Source of the DNA: DASYUM01 sp036001225
GTDB taxonomy: Bacteria; Methylomirabilota; Methylomirabilia; Rokubacteriales; DASRDR01
DNA: 19,421 bases
NCBI GenBank assembly: GCA_036001225.1
Contig: DASYUM010000332.1
Span: 1 to 19,421, forward strand
Reading direction: 5' to 3'
Shown: piece by piece, positions 6,927 through 13,632 of the stretch
Layout: each line of letters opens with the position of its first letter
Numbering within the stretch: the stretch's first letter is position 1
Position numbers and translations under genes: made by a program
Notes under the pieces: model-generated
Databases searched by the model: none
Seen by the model: only the letters and a program-made list of their open reading frames with translations
What the model was told of the DNA's origin: nothing

Positions 6927-7259
6927 CGACCGGCTCCCCATGCACCAGATGCTCGAACACGCGCGCGAGGCGGTGGAGATGATCCGCGGGCGGCATCGGG
7001 CCGACCTGCGCACGAACCGCATGCTCCAGCTCGCGCTGGTTCACCTCGTGCAGACCGTGGGCGAGGCCGCCACCCGAGTTTCGCGCGCGGGCCAGGCCAA
7101 TTTCCGGACATCCCGTGGGCCAAGGCCATCGGGACTCGACACCGGATGGTCCACGACTATGACGTCATCGATTACGACGTGGTCTGGGACACCATCGCCG
7201 ATGACTTTCCGCCGCTGGTGGCCGCGCTAGAGCGCGCCCTGGCCGGCGAACCGCGCTGA
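6913..7259 (+). pseudogene. hepT: HepT-family HEPN toxin, one-base frameshift
   Basis: The first 64 codons (6913-7104) encode a HepT start: MHQMLEHAREAVEMIRG, then MLQLALVHLVQTVGEAATRVS. After ANF the frame breaks. Reading from 7104 one base back restores the family C-terminus, with DIPWAKAIGTRHRMVHDYDV followed by a helical end to the TGA at 7257-7259. Restoring one C in the TTCCGG run at 7102-7107 would give a 115-residue protein. The HEPN ribonuclease motif R-x4-H-x-Y (RHRMVHDY) is intact in the second part, including the tyrosine that MntA modifies in characterised pairs. As written, the first frame ends at 7230 without the active site. The cause may be a real loss-of-function mutation, a sequencing or assembly error, or less likely a recoding event; no standard slippery heptamer is present. 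Confidence 0.8.
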
Positions 7260-7398
7260 TGGCCGGGAGCATCGACCAGCTCATCGTCAACGACCCCTAC
7301 GACGAGCCGCAGCGGCACTGGCGCCACGACCGTGGGCCGTGTCCAGGACGCCGTCGGACCTCGCCGACCTGATCCACGCGGCCGCGCAGCCGTCGTAG
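7259..7398 (+). pseudogene. Remnant of a restriction helicase gene (N- and C-terminal stubs)
   Basis: An ATG at 7259 overlaps the restored hepT stop and opens MAGSIDQLIVNDPYDEPQRH, then WRHDR. This matches in style the first residues of large type III-like restriction endonuclease/DEAD-helicase subunits, which begin with L-I-V-N-x-P-Y-x-x-P-x-x-H-W. After about 25 codons the sequence loses that character and stops at 7370-7372. In the frame of positions 7333-7398 a different protein-like end appears, WAVSRTPSDLADLIHAAA, with a TAG at 7396-7398. I infer an internal deletion that removed nearly the whole gene and joined the two ends out of frame near 7330. The N-terminal similarity is reasonably clear; the C-terminal stub is tentative. 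Confidence 0.5.
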
Positions 7399-7483
7399 CA
7401 GCGCCGAGCGCCAGCCGTCCCGCCACCACGCCCGCCCGGCCCTCGTGCTGGCTCCTCCGTATTAGGATGGGGCATTCTGGACC

Positions 7484-7490
7484 GAGGAGG
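7484..7490 (+). promoter_or_regulatory. Shine-Dalgarno site of the dehydrogenase gene
   Basis: GAGGAGG lies 5 bases before the ATG at 7496 and fixes this start. The 97-base gap from 7399 to 7495 is otherwise without coding features. It contains a weak AT-leaning TATTAGGAT (7460-7468) that could include a -10 box. Confidence 0.55.
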
Positions 7491-7495
7491 CGGAC

Positions 7496-8398
7496 ATGGG
7501 CAACCGAGTCGGGTTCATCGGGCTGGGCACCATGGGACGACCCATGGTCACCAATCTGGCCAAGGCCGGCATCGCGGTCGCGGCGTACGACGCGAGCCCG
7601 GCGGCGCTCGAGGCCGCCCGCGGGATCGCCGGCGTCACCCCCGCCGGCTCCCCGAAGGCGGTGGCGGCCCAGGCGGACGTCGTGTTCACGTGCCTCCCGA
7701 ACGACGAGGCCGTGCGGGCGGTCTACCTCGGGCCCGAGGGCCTGGCCGCCGGCGGCCGGTCGGGCCTCGTGACCTGCGACTGCTCGACGGTGAGCCCCGA
7801 GGTCACGCTCGACGTGCACCGGACGCTGGCCCCGCGCGGGATCTCCCATCTGGACACGCCCATGCTCGGCTCCCAGCCGCAGGCCGTGGCGGGGGAGATC
7901 TTCTTCATCGTCGGCGGGGACGGGGCGAAGCTGCCGCGCATCGAGCCCTACTTGAAGATCATGGGCAAGCTCCACCTGCACGTGGGCCCGATCGGCACCG
8001 GCCACCGCATCAAGCTGATCCACAACGGGCTGGCCGCCGTCATCTCGGTGGCGGTCGCCGAGGCCCTCGGCACCGGGGTGGCGGCCGGCGTGGACCCGTA
8101 CGTCCTCTACGAGGTCGTCTGCCGGGGCGGCGGGATGGCCTACGGGACGTACTGGGAGCGGCGCGCCAAGCGGATCCTCGACGGCGAGTTCGCGCCGACC
8201 TTCCTGCTCCAGCACATGGTGAAGGATGCCACGCTCGCCCTCACCCACGCCCGGGCGGTCGGCGTCCCGGCCCCGCTCCTCGAGGAGACCTGGCGCACCT
8301 ACCAGGAGGCGCTCGCCGAGGGCTGGGGCCAACAGGACTTCTCGGCCGTCAGCCACGTCATCGAGAAGCGCCTCGGCCGGCCGCTGTCGGCGCGGTAG
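7496..8398 (+). CDS. NAD(P)-dependent beta-hydroxyacid dehydrogenase (HIBADH family)
   Basis: The 300-residue protein is a 3-hydroxyisobutyrate dehydrogenase/glyoxylate reductase-type enzyme. The N-terminal Rossmann motif is GFIGLGTMGRPM (residues 6-17, G9-x-G11-x-x-G14), with Asp32 after strand 2. The catalytic lysine is Lys173 in GHRIKLIHN, with Asn177 completing the signature. The usual substrate-loop motif DAPVSGG is replaced by DTPMLGS (120-126), so the classical substrate serine is absent and the substrate is uncertain. The protein is cytosolic. It begins a six-gene plus-strand run that ends with the nitrile hydratase genes; the next gene follows after 12 bases. Confidence 0.9.
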   Translation: MGNRVGFIGLGTMGRPMVTNLAKAGIAVAAYDASPAALEAARGIAGVTPAGSPKAVAAQADVVFTCLPNDEAVRAVYLGPEGLAAGGRSGLVTCDCSTVSPEVTLDVHRTLAPRGISHLDTPMLGSQPQAVAGEIFFIVGGDGAKLPRIEPYLKIMGKLHLHVGPIGTGHRIKLIHNGLAAVISVAVAEALGTGVAAGVDPYVLYEVVCRGGGMAYGTYWERRAKRILDGEFAPTFLLQHMVKDATLALTHARAVGVPAPLLEETWRTYQEALAEGWGQQDFSAVSHVIEKRLGRPLSAR

Positions 8399-8410
8399 GG
8401 AGGGACGGCG

Positions 8411-9577
8411 ATGCAGGTCCGGACCGTCGTGATCGGCGGCGGCGCGATCGGGGCGAGCTGCTTCGCGCACCTGGTGGAGCGCGGCCGGCGGGACGTCCTG
8501 CTCGTCGAGCAGGCCGGGTTCGCCTCGGGCTCGACCGGCCGCTCGGCCGCGGTGGTGGAGACCCAGTACCTGAGCCCTGACAAGATCGCCCTCTGTGCGT
8601 GGTCGATGCGTCTCTTCCAGCGCCTCGAAGCGGAGTGCGGGCTCCCGTTCGTCCATCACGGCTACCTGCGCCTCGGGCACACGGCCGAGGACCTCGCGCG
8701 CTTCCGGGCGAGCGTGGAGATCCAGCGCGACCACGGGGTCGAGGACGCCGTCGTCCTCGACCCGGCCGAGCTGGCCCGGCGGTTCCCCGCGTTCCGGGTG
8801 GATGACCTCAGTGGCGCCTTGTTCGGGCCGTCGGACGGATACATCGATCCGGTGCGCTACTGCGAGCTCCTGGCCCGGCTCGGTCGGGACGGCGGCGGTC
8901 AGGTGCTGACGGGTCGAGGGGTGACCGGCATCCGCCTCCAGGGGGGACGCGTGGCCGGCGTCGAGGTCGGCGGGGAGGTGATCGCGTGCGAGACGGTCGT
9001 GAACGCGGCCGGCGCGTGGGCGCGGCGGGTCGGGGAGATGGCCGGCCTTCGGATCCCGGTCGATGGGTATCGCCGGCAACTGGTGATCTTCGAGCCACCC
9101 GAGCCGTTCCCGGCCCCGGTGCCGATGCTCATGGACTACACCCCCGGCGTCGAGCGGGAGGGACTGTACTTCCGGGACGACACGGCGCGCCGGCTCATCG
9201 CCGGCCTGCACTGGGAAGGGTACGGCGACTGGGAGCGTCCCGAGGACCCGGACGCGTTCCGGCAGGACGCGGACTGGCAGTACGCCGCCCGCGTCGCCGA
9301 GCTGCTCGGCCGACGCTACCGCGACGCCGGGCGGCTGCGCGTCACGGGGGGCTGGGCCGGGCTCTACCCCCTGACCCCGGACTCCCTTCCCATCGTGGGC
9401 GAGGCGGTGGCGGTGCCCGGTTTCTACAACGCCGTCGGGGGCGGCGGGGTCGGCCTCCAGCTTTCGCCCGCTCTGGGCACGATCGTGGCCGATCTCCTCA
9501 CCAAGGGCGGGACCGACGTCCTCCCCGACCTCGCCGGCTATCGTCTCGAACGGTTCGAGGGCGCCCCCCACCGCTGA
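8411..9577 (+). CDS. DAO-type FAD-dependent oxidoreductase (sarcosine/glycine oxidase-like)
   Basis: This 388-residue flavoprotein belongs to the D-amino-acid/sarcosine oxidase (DAO) family. The dinucleotide-binding motif VVIGGGAIGASC lies at residues 6-17 with the ribose-binding Glu33. The FAD-contact segment FASGSTGRSAAVVE lies at 37-50. VVNAAGAWARRVGEM (about 196-210) is a second conserved FAD element, and the C-terminal signature GLYPLTPDSLPIVGE is followed by GFYNAVGGGGVGLQLSPALG. Relatives oxidise secondary or primary amines such as sarcosine, dimethylglycine or glycine and release an imine. The ATG at 8411 has a GGAGGGACGG ribosome site. Its place just before nitrile hydratase suggests a role in metabolism of small nitrogenous compounds, but the substrate is unknown. 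Confidence 0.88.
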   Translation: MQVRTVVIGGGAIGASCFAHLVERGRRDVLLVEQAGFASGSTGRSAAVVETQYLSPDKIALCAWSMRLFQRLEAECGLPFVHHGYLRLGHTAEDLARFRASVEIQRDHGVEDAVVLDPAELARRFPAFRVDDLSGALFGPSDGYIDPVRYCELLARLGRDGGGQVLTGRGVTGIRLQGGRVAGVEVGGEVIACETVVNAAGAWARRVGEMAGLRIPVDGYRRQLVIFEPPEPFPAPVPMLMDYTPGVEREGLYFRDDTARRLIAGLHWEGYGDWERPEDPDAFRQDADWQYAARVAELLGRRYRDAGRLRVTGGWAGLYPLTPDSLPIVGEAVAVPGFYNAVGGGGVGLQLSPALGTIVADLLTKGGTDVLPDLAGYRLERFEGAPHR

Positions 9578-9580
9578 AAC

Positions 9581-9611
9581 GGGCCCCGGCCCTTGGCCGG
9601 ACTCGGGGCCC
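9581..9611 (+). other. GC-rich hairpin before the nitrile hydratase genes
   Basis: CCGGCC (9586-9591) and GGCCGG (9595-9600) form a 6-base stem with a 3-base loop. They are nested in a longer GGGCCCC (9581-9587)/GGGGCCC (9605-9611) inverted repeat. It lies in the 62-base gap after the FAD oxidoreductase. It could attenuate read-through or protect an mRNA end. No T tract follows. Confidence 0.3.
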
Positions 9612-9621
9612 GAGTTACCAT
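9593..9621 (+). promoter_or_regulatory. Candidate internal promoter for the nitrile hydratase genes
   Basis: TTGGCC (9593-9598) and TACCAT (9616-9621) are separated by 17 bases and each matches four of six consensus positions. The predicted start of transcription is about 12 bases before the alpha-subunit ATG. It overlaps the GC-rich hairpin, so either reading may be wrong. Confidence 0.28.
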
Positions 9622-9639
9622 GCGAGCACGGAGGGACCG

Positions 9640-10311
9640 ATGAGCGGGCACGAGCACGACCACGGGCACCACCACCCCGACGACCCCGCGCACCCCCACA
9701 ACGCGCCGCTCTCGGATGTCCAGCTCCGGGTGAAGGCGCTGGAGTCGCTCCTGACCGAAAAGGGACTGGTGGACCCGGCCGCGCTCGACGAGCTGATCGA
9801 CACCTACGAGACCCGGGTCGGCCCGCGCAACGGCGCCCGGGTCGTCGCTCGGGCGTGGGTGGACCCCGCGTTCAAGCAGCGCCTGCTCGCCGACGCGACG
9901 GCGGCGATCGCCGAGCTGGGCTTCATCGGCCGCCAGGGCGAGGACATGGTCGCCGTCGAGAACACCCCGCAGGTGCACAACCTGGTGGTCTGCACGCTCT
10001 GCTCCTGCTACCCGTGGCCGGTCCTCGGGCTGCCACCGGTCTGGTACAAGTCGTCGCCCTATCGCGCGCGGGCCGTCATCGACCCCCGCGGCGTGCTGCG
10101 GGAGTTCGGGGTGGAGCTGGCCGAGGACGTCGAGGTCCGGATCTGGGACTCGACCGCCGAGCTGCGCTACGTGGTCTTGCCCGAGCGCCCGCCGGGGACC
10201 GAGGGCCTGAGCGAGGAGAAGCTGGCCGCGCTGGTGACCCGCGACGCGATGATCGGCACCGCCCAGGTCCCACGGCCTCCGCGGCCGGCGGGGCGGGAGG
10301 GCGGGCGATGA
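9640..10311 (+). CDS. nthA: Nitrile hydratase alpha subunit, cobalt type
   Basis: The 223-residue subunit hydrates nitriles to amides together with beta. The metal-binding claw is V-C-T-L-C-S-C-Y at residues 117-124. Cys118, Cys121, Ser122 and Cys123 are ligands, and Thr119 in place of Ser is the usual mark of cobalt rather than iron enzymes. Cys121 and Cys123 would be oxidised to sulfinic and sulfenic acids on maturation. Other conserved parts are ALESLLTEKGLVD (33-45) and VWYKSSPYRARAVIDPRGVL (134-153). The first 20 residues contain eight histidines and may bind metal. The ATG at 9640 is preceded by GGAGGG at 9630-9635. Its stop overlaps the beta start (ATGA). A thiocyanate hydrolase gamma subunit shares the claw, but the undivided beta gene favours nitrile hydratase. 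Confidence 0.95.
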   Translation: MSGHEHDHGHHHPDDPAHPHNAPLSDVQLRVKALESLLTEKGLVDPAALDELIDTYETRVGPRNGARVVARAWVDPAFKQRLLADATAAIAELGFIGRQGEDMVAVENTPQVHNLVVCTLCSCYPWPVLGLPPVWYKSSPYRARAVIDPRGVLREFGVELAEDVEVRIWDSTAELRYVVLPERPPGTEGLSEEKLAALVTRDAMIGTAQVPRPPRPAGREGGR

Positions 10312-10976
10312 ACGGGGTCCACGACCTGGGCGGCATGCACGGCTTCGGCCTCGTCGAGGCCGAGCCCGACGAGCCGGTCTTCCACGCGCCGTGGGAGCGG
10401 CGGGCCTTCGCCCTGACGATGGCCATGGGCGCCTGGCGGAAGTGGAACCTCGACATGTCACGCTCCGCTCGCGAGCGGATGCCGCCCGCCGAGTACCTGG
10501 CGGCGAGCTACTACGAGCGCTGGCTGTGGGGGCTGGAGGCCCTGCTGATCGAGCACGGCTTCGTGACGCCCGCGGAGCTGGCCCGCCCGGGTGCCCGGAT
10601 CGCGGCGGCCCCCGCCGAGCCGCGGCCGGGCGCGCTCCGCGTCCCCGACGTCCCGCGGCTGCTCCGCAACCGGCGCGCGGCGCGGCTGGACGACCCCGTC
10701 CCGCCGAAGTTCAAGCCGGGCGACCGGGTGGTCGCGCGCAACCTGCACCCGGTCGGCCACACGCGACTGCCCCGCTACGTCCGCGGGCGACAGGGCGTCG
10801 TCGACCGCGACCACGGCGTCTTCATCTTCCCCGACGCGCACGCCGCCGGTCTCGGCAAGAAGCCGCAGCACGTCTACAGCGTGCGCTTCGCCGCCCGCGA
10901 GCTGTGGGGGCCGGAGGCCCCGGCCCGTGATCACGTCTACGTGGATCTGTGGGATGACTACCTCGACCCCGCCTGA
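10308..10976 (+). CDS. nthB: Nitrile hydratase beta subunit
   Basis: The 222-residue subunit begins with the family-defining MNGVHDLGGMHGFG. Two conserved arginines that contact the oxidised cysteines of the alpha claw are visible: Arg52 (SRSARERM) and Arg156 in HTRLPRYVRG. The C-terminal SH3-like barrel runs from FKPGDRVVARN (about 135) to DHVYVDLWDDYLD. It is a single full-length beta chain, not the split pair found in thiocyanate hydrolase. The ATG overlaps the alpha stop by 4 bases, and the activator gene begins 23 bases inside its 3' end. Both arrangements indicate coupled translation and a fixed subunit ratio. Confidence 0.95.
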   Translation: MNGVHDLGGMHGFGLVEAEPDEPVFHAPWERRAFALTMAMGAWRKWNLDMSRSARERMPPAEYLAASYYERWLWGLEALLIEHGFVTPAELARPGARIAAAPAEPRPGALRVPDVPRLLRNRRAARLDDPVPPKFKPGDRVVARNLHPVGHTRLPRYVRGRQGVVDRDHGVFIFPDAHAAGLGKKPQHVYSVRFAARELWGPEAPARDHVYVDLWDDYLDPA

Positions 10977-11364
10977 GCCGCGCCTCCCCGACTTCCCCGC
11001 CCTGCCCCGCGACGACGACGGCCCGGTCTTCCGCGCGCCGTGGGAGGCGCAGGCTTTCGCGCTGGCGGTGAAGCTCCACGAGGCGGGCTGCTTCACGTGG
11101 CGGGAGTGGGCCGAGCGCCTGGCCGCCGAGATCCAGCGCGCGCAAGAGCTCGGGGATCCGGATCTCGGCACGACCTACTACGAGCACTGGCTGGCCGCCC
11201 TCGAGCGCATCGTCGCCGAGAAAGGCCTGGTGGCCGCCGCCGAGCTGGTCCGCCGCAAGGGCGACTGGGAGACCGCCGCCCGCCAGACCCCGCCCGGGAA
11301 GCCGATCGAGCTGCGGCCAGCCGACGCCGAGCCGCGAACCCGTCAACCGGAGGACCGACGATGA
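10954..11364 (+). CDS. Nitrile hydratase accessory/activator protein
   Basis: This 136-residue protein matches the nitrile hydratase accessory family, which is related to the N-terminal half of the beta subunit. Shared features are VFRAPWEAQAFALAVKLHEA (about residues 25-44), CFTWREWAERLAAEI and TYYEHWLAALERIV. In cobalt enzymes such proteins hold the alpha subunit during cobalt insertion and cysteine oxidation and then swap it into the beta partner. The ATG at 10954 lies inside the beta gene, and its stop overlaps the cupin ATG at 11361. The tail after residue 110 is polar and probably flexible. No separate cobalt transporter or GTPase chaperone is seen in this window. Confidence 0.9.
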   Translation: MTTSTPPEPRLPDFPALPRDDDGPVFRAPWEAQAFALAVKLHEAGCFTWREWAERLAAEIQRAQELGDPDLGTTYYEHWLAALERIVAEKGLVAAAELVRRKGDWETAARQTPPGKPIELRPADAEPRTRQPEDRR

Positions 11365-11798
11365 AGCGCATGGCGTTGATGCTGGCGGTGGCGTTCGGCG
11401 CGGGGGCCGTCTTCGGGGCGATCGGGTATCCGACCCTGCGCGCCCAGGACTCGGCCACGCCGAAGAGCACGACGATCCTGCAGGCCGACGCGGTCGGCAT
11501 CGACGGCAAGGAAGTGCTCGTGCAGCTCACCGAGTTCGCGCCCCGGGCCTCGAGCGGCAAGCACTTCCACCCCGGGCACGAGGTCGCCTACGTCCTGTCC
11601 GGCTCGCTGATCCGGGAGGTCGAGGGGCAGCCATCGACCCCGATGAAGGCCGGCGAGTCGGCCTACATCCCGGCCAAGGTCCCGCACGAGACGAAGAACG
11701 CCAGCACGACCGAGCCCTTGAAGCTGCTGGTGTTCCGCATCCACGAGAAGGGGCACCCGGTCACCCACCGCCTCGCCGAGCCCTACTTCTGGCAGTAG
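11361..11798 (+). CDS. Exported cupin-domain protein
   Basis: The 145-residue protein has an N-terminal signal segment, MKRMALMLAVAFGAGAVFGA, with probable cleavage near LRAQD (residues 26-30). A single cupin_2 barrel follows. Cupin motif 1 is GKHFHPGHEVAYVLSG, with metal ligands His68, His70 and Glu74. Motif 2 is GESAYIPAKVPHETKN, with His109. It is therefore likely a periplasmic metal-binding protein or small dioxygenase/isomerase; its reaction is unknown. A GGAGG site at 11349-11353 precedes the ATG, which overlaps the activator stop (ATGA). An exported protein tightly coupled to a cytosolic nitrile hydratase is unexpected. Confidence 0.88.
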   Translation: MKRMALMLAVAFGAGAVFGAIGYPTLRAQDSATPKSTTILQADAVGIDGKEVLVQLTEFAPRASSGKHFHPGHEVAYVLSGSLIREVEGQPSTPMKAGESAYIPAKVPHETKNASTTEPLKLLVFRIHEKGHPVTHRLAEPYFWQ

Positions 11799-11820
11799 GC
11801 CCGCCCCGGTCTCAGCGGGC
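11799..11820. terminator. Candidate bidirectional terminator between cupin and antiporter
   Basis: GCCCGC (11799-11804) and GCGGGC (11815-11820) make a perfect 6-base inverted repeat with a 10-base loop. It starts directly after the cupin TAG and includes the stop codon of the convergent antiporter gene. Neither side has a T run, so function as a terminator is inferred from position only. Confidence 0.33.
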
Positions 11821-13536
11821 GCGCCCGCCCGGCCGGAACAACTCCGCCGCCTGGTGCTCGCGGGCGGCGGCGAGCGAGGCCGGCGAGACGTCCTGAAGCA
11901 AGCCGAAGAGATGCTCGGCGGCCAGCGCCGGGGGGATGAGTACGTAATCGGCTCCCTCCGCGTATAGCTGCTGCGCCCGGGCGAGGGTGTCGGCGGTGAC
12001 GATCACCAGGGCCTTGGGCGCGAGGCGGCGCACCTGTCGAAGCAGGCGCAGGTTGTCGGTCCCCTTCAGAAACCAGTCGGAAATCCCCGACACCACCACC
12101 GTCGCCCGCTCGATGCCGGCATGGCGGAGCGTCTCAGCGTTCGAGATGTCCCCGTAGTGGCACTCCACGCCGTCGGCCGTCAGCCGTTGCAGCGTCTCCG
12201 GATTGAAGTCGATGGCCACGATGCGTCGCTTCATCGCCGGAGACTCCCGCTCGAGGTGCTGGAGAAAAGCCAGGCCCTCGCGCGACACGCCGAGCAGGAA
12301 CAGATCTCGCGCGTCGACCTCCCGGCCGTGTTCCTCGATCCGCTGGGCACCGCCGCCCAGCCAACGCGGCAGCCCGGCCAGCGTCAACAGATGAGCCAGC
12401 CGGGTCGCCAGGACATGGTTGAAGCGGATCCCGTAGGTGGAGACGAGGGCCGTGACCAGCAGCGTGTACAGCACCAGCGTGACGACCGTCGGGCTGACGT
12501 GGCCGTAGCCGGCGCCCAGCGTCACGATGACGAGCGAGAACTCGCTGACCTGGGACAGGTTGATGGCCACCACGCCCGCCGTGCGCGTGTCCAGCCGAAG
12601 GAGGGCGAAGATCGGCAACACCGCCACCATCCGACTGACCACCACGAACGCCGACGCCACCAGCGTCAGCATCAGCATGCGGGCCGACGGATCGCGCATC
12701 TTGAGGCCCAGGGCCACGAAGAACAGCGTGATGAAGAAGTCGCGGACGCCCGACAGCCGGGCCACGATTTCGGTCCCGTAGGGAAACGCGGCCAGGGTCA
12801 TGCCGGCGATCAGCGCGCCCATCTCCTCGGAGAGGCCGATCCAGCCGGCGGTCCCCGAGACCAGGAAGCACCACGCCATCGCGCACAGGAGCATCAGCTC
12901 GGGCGACGTCGCGATCGCCCGGAAGAGGGCCGGCAACACGAAGCGGGCCACCAGCGCCGCCGCCACCACCAGGCCGCAGCCGGCGGCAAACGACCGCAAC
13001 AGCGGATCCGGCTCGAGCGCGTGGAGATTCGGTTGCAGCGCGAGCATCGCGATCGCCCACAGGTCCTGGAAGACGAGGACCCCCAGGGTGACCCGCCCCC
13101 CGAAGGTGCCCATCTCGAACTTGTCGTAGAGCAGCTTGACCACGATGAGCGTGGAGGAGAGGCTCATCGCGACCGCCAGGTAGAGATGGTCGAAGCGACC
13201 GCCCGCCGTCGCCGCCAATGGCGCGAACGTCAGCCAGGCCAGCGCCAGGCAGATCGGGAACTGGAGCAGGCCGGTGACCAGGATCGTCCGGCCGGCCTGC
13301 AGCAGGCTGGGAACGCTCATCTCCAACCCGATGATGAACAGGAGCAGGATCAAGCCGATCTCGGAGATCAACTCGATGCTGGCTTCGTCGGTCACGACGC
13401 CGAGGCCGAGGTGGGGGCCCAGCAGCGCGCCGGCCAGGACGTACCCGAGGATCAGTGGTTGATGGAGACCGCGGGCCACCAGGCCGGCCAGGGCGGCGCC
13501 CACGATGCTGACGGTGATCGCCTTCAACAGCTCCAT
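11812..13536 (-). CDS. Kef-type CPA2 cation:proton antiporter with RCK domain
   Basis: The 574-residue inner-membrane protein has about twelve hydrophobic segments (residues 1-385) typical of monovalent cation:proton antiporter-2. Visible motifs are LILGYVLAGALLGPHLG, the SSTLIVVKLLYDK segment (about 127-139), VFQDLWAIAML (155-165) and LSQVSEFSLVIV (327-338). A cytosolic RCK/TrkA-N domain follows (about 411-535). It has a Rossmann start DLFLLGVSREGLAFL, in which the glycine motif is degenerate, the Asp-ended strand RRIVAIDFNP, and GDISNAETLRHAGIERATVVV. The protein likely exports K+ or Na+ under nucleotide or thiol control. I chose the ATG at 13536; a TTG at 13548 would add four residues. Neither start has a good ribosome site. 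Confidence 0.9.
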   Translation of the reverse strand: MELLKAITVSIVGAALAGLVARGLHQPLILGYVLAGALLGPHLGLGVVTDEASIELISEIGLILLLFIIGLEMSVPSLLQAGRTILVTGLLQFPICLALAWLTFAPLAATAGGRFDHLYLAVAMSLSSTLIVVKLLYDKFEMGTFGGRVTLGVLVFQDLWAIAMLALQPNLHALEPDPLLRSFAAGCGLVVAAALVARFVLPALFRAIATSPELMLLCAMAWCFLVSGTAGWIGLSEEMGALIAGMTLAAFPYGTEIVARLSGVRDFFITLFFVALGLKMRDPSARMLMLTLVASAFVVVSRMVAVLPIFALLRLDTRTAGVVAINLSQVSEFSLVIVTLGAGYGHVSPTVVTLVLYTLLVTALVSTYGIRFNHVLATRLAHLLTLAGLPRWLGGGAQRIEEHGREVDARDLFLLGVSREGLAFLQHLERESPAMKRRIVAIDFNPETLQRLTADGVECHYGDISNAETLRHAGIERATVVVSGISDWFLKGTDNLRLLRQVRRLAPKALVIVTADTLARAQQLYAEGADYVLIPPALAAEHLFGLLQDVSPASLAAAREHQAAELFRPGGRAR

Positions 13537-13573
13537 TGGCGTGTCCAATGCTCACGAGGGGGTGATCTGTCGG

Positions 13574-13598
13574 CCGACCGGCGGCCCGCGCCGGTCGG
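13574..13598 (-). terminator. Hairpin between the small exported protein gene and the antiporter gene
   Basis: CCGACCGGC (13574-13582) and GCCGGTCGG (13590-13598) form a perfect 9-base stem with a 7-base loop. Read on the minus strand it lies 35 bases after the stop of the small gene and 38 bases before the antiporter start. It may end or partly attenuate transcription from the small gene, or sit in the antiporter leader. No T tract follows. Confidence 0.4.
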
Positions 13599-13632
13599 GG
13601 CCCGAATCCGAGTGCCGGGGGGGCGAGTGAGG

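Noticed and set aside
7099..7107. Programmed -1 frameshift signal in hepT
   Set aside because: The sequence CAATTTCC does not form an X-XXY-YYZ slippery heptamer and no strong stem follows directly. A simple one-base loss is the better explanation.
7172..9571. 799-codon minus-strand open frame
   Set aside because: It lies opposite the dehydrogenase and FAD oxidoreductase genes, both with intact motifs. The translation is a repetitive R/D/G/H-rich shadow.
9640..10976. Thiocyanate hydrolase instead of nitrile hydratase
   Set aside because: Thiocyanate hydrolase has its beta-like chain split in two genes before the claw subunit. Here one full-length beta follows alpha, with a nitrile hydratase-type activator.
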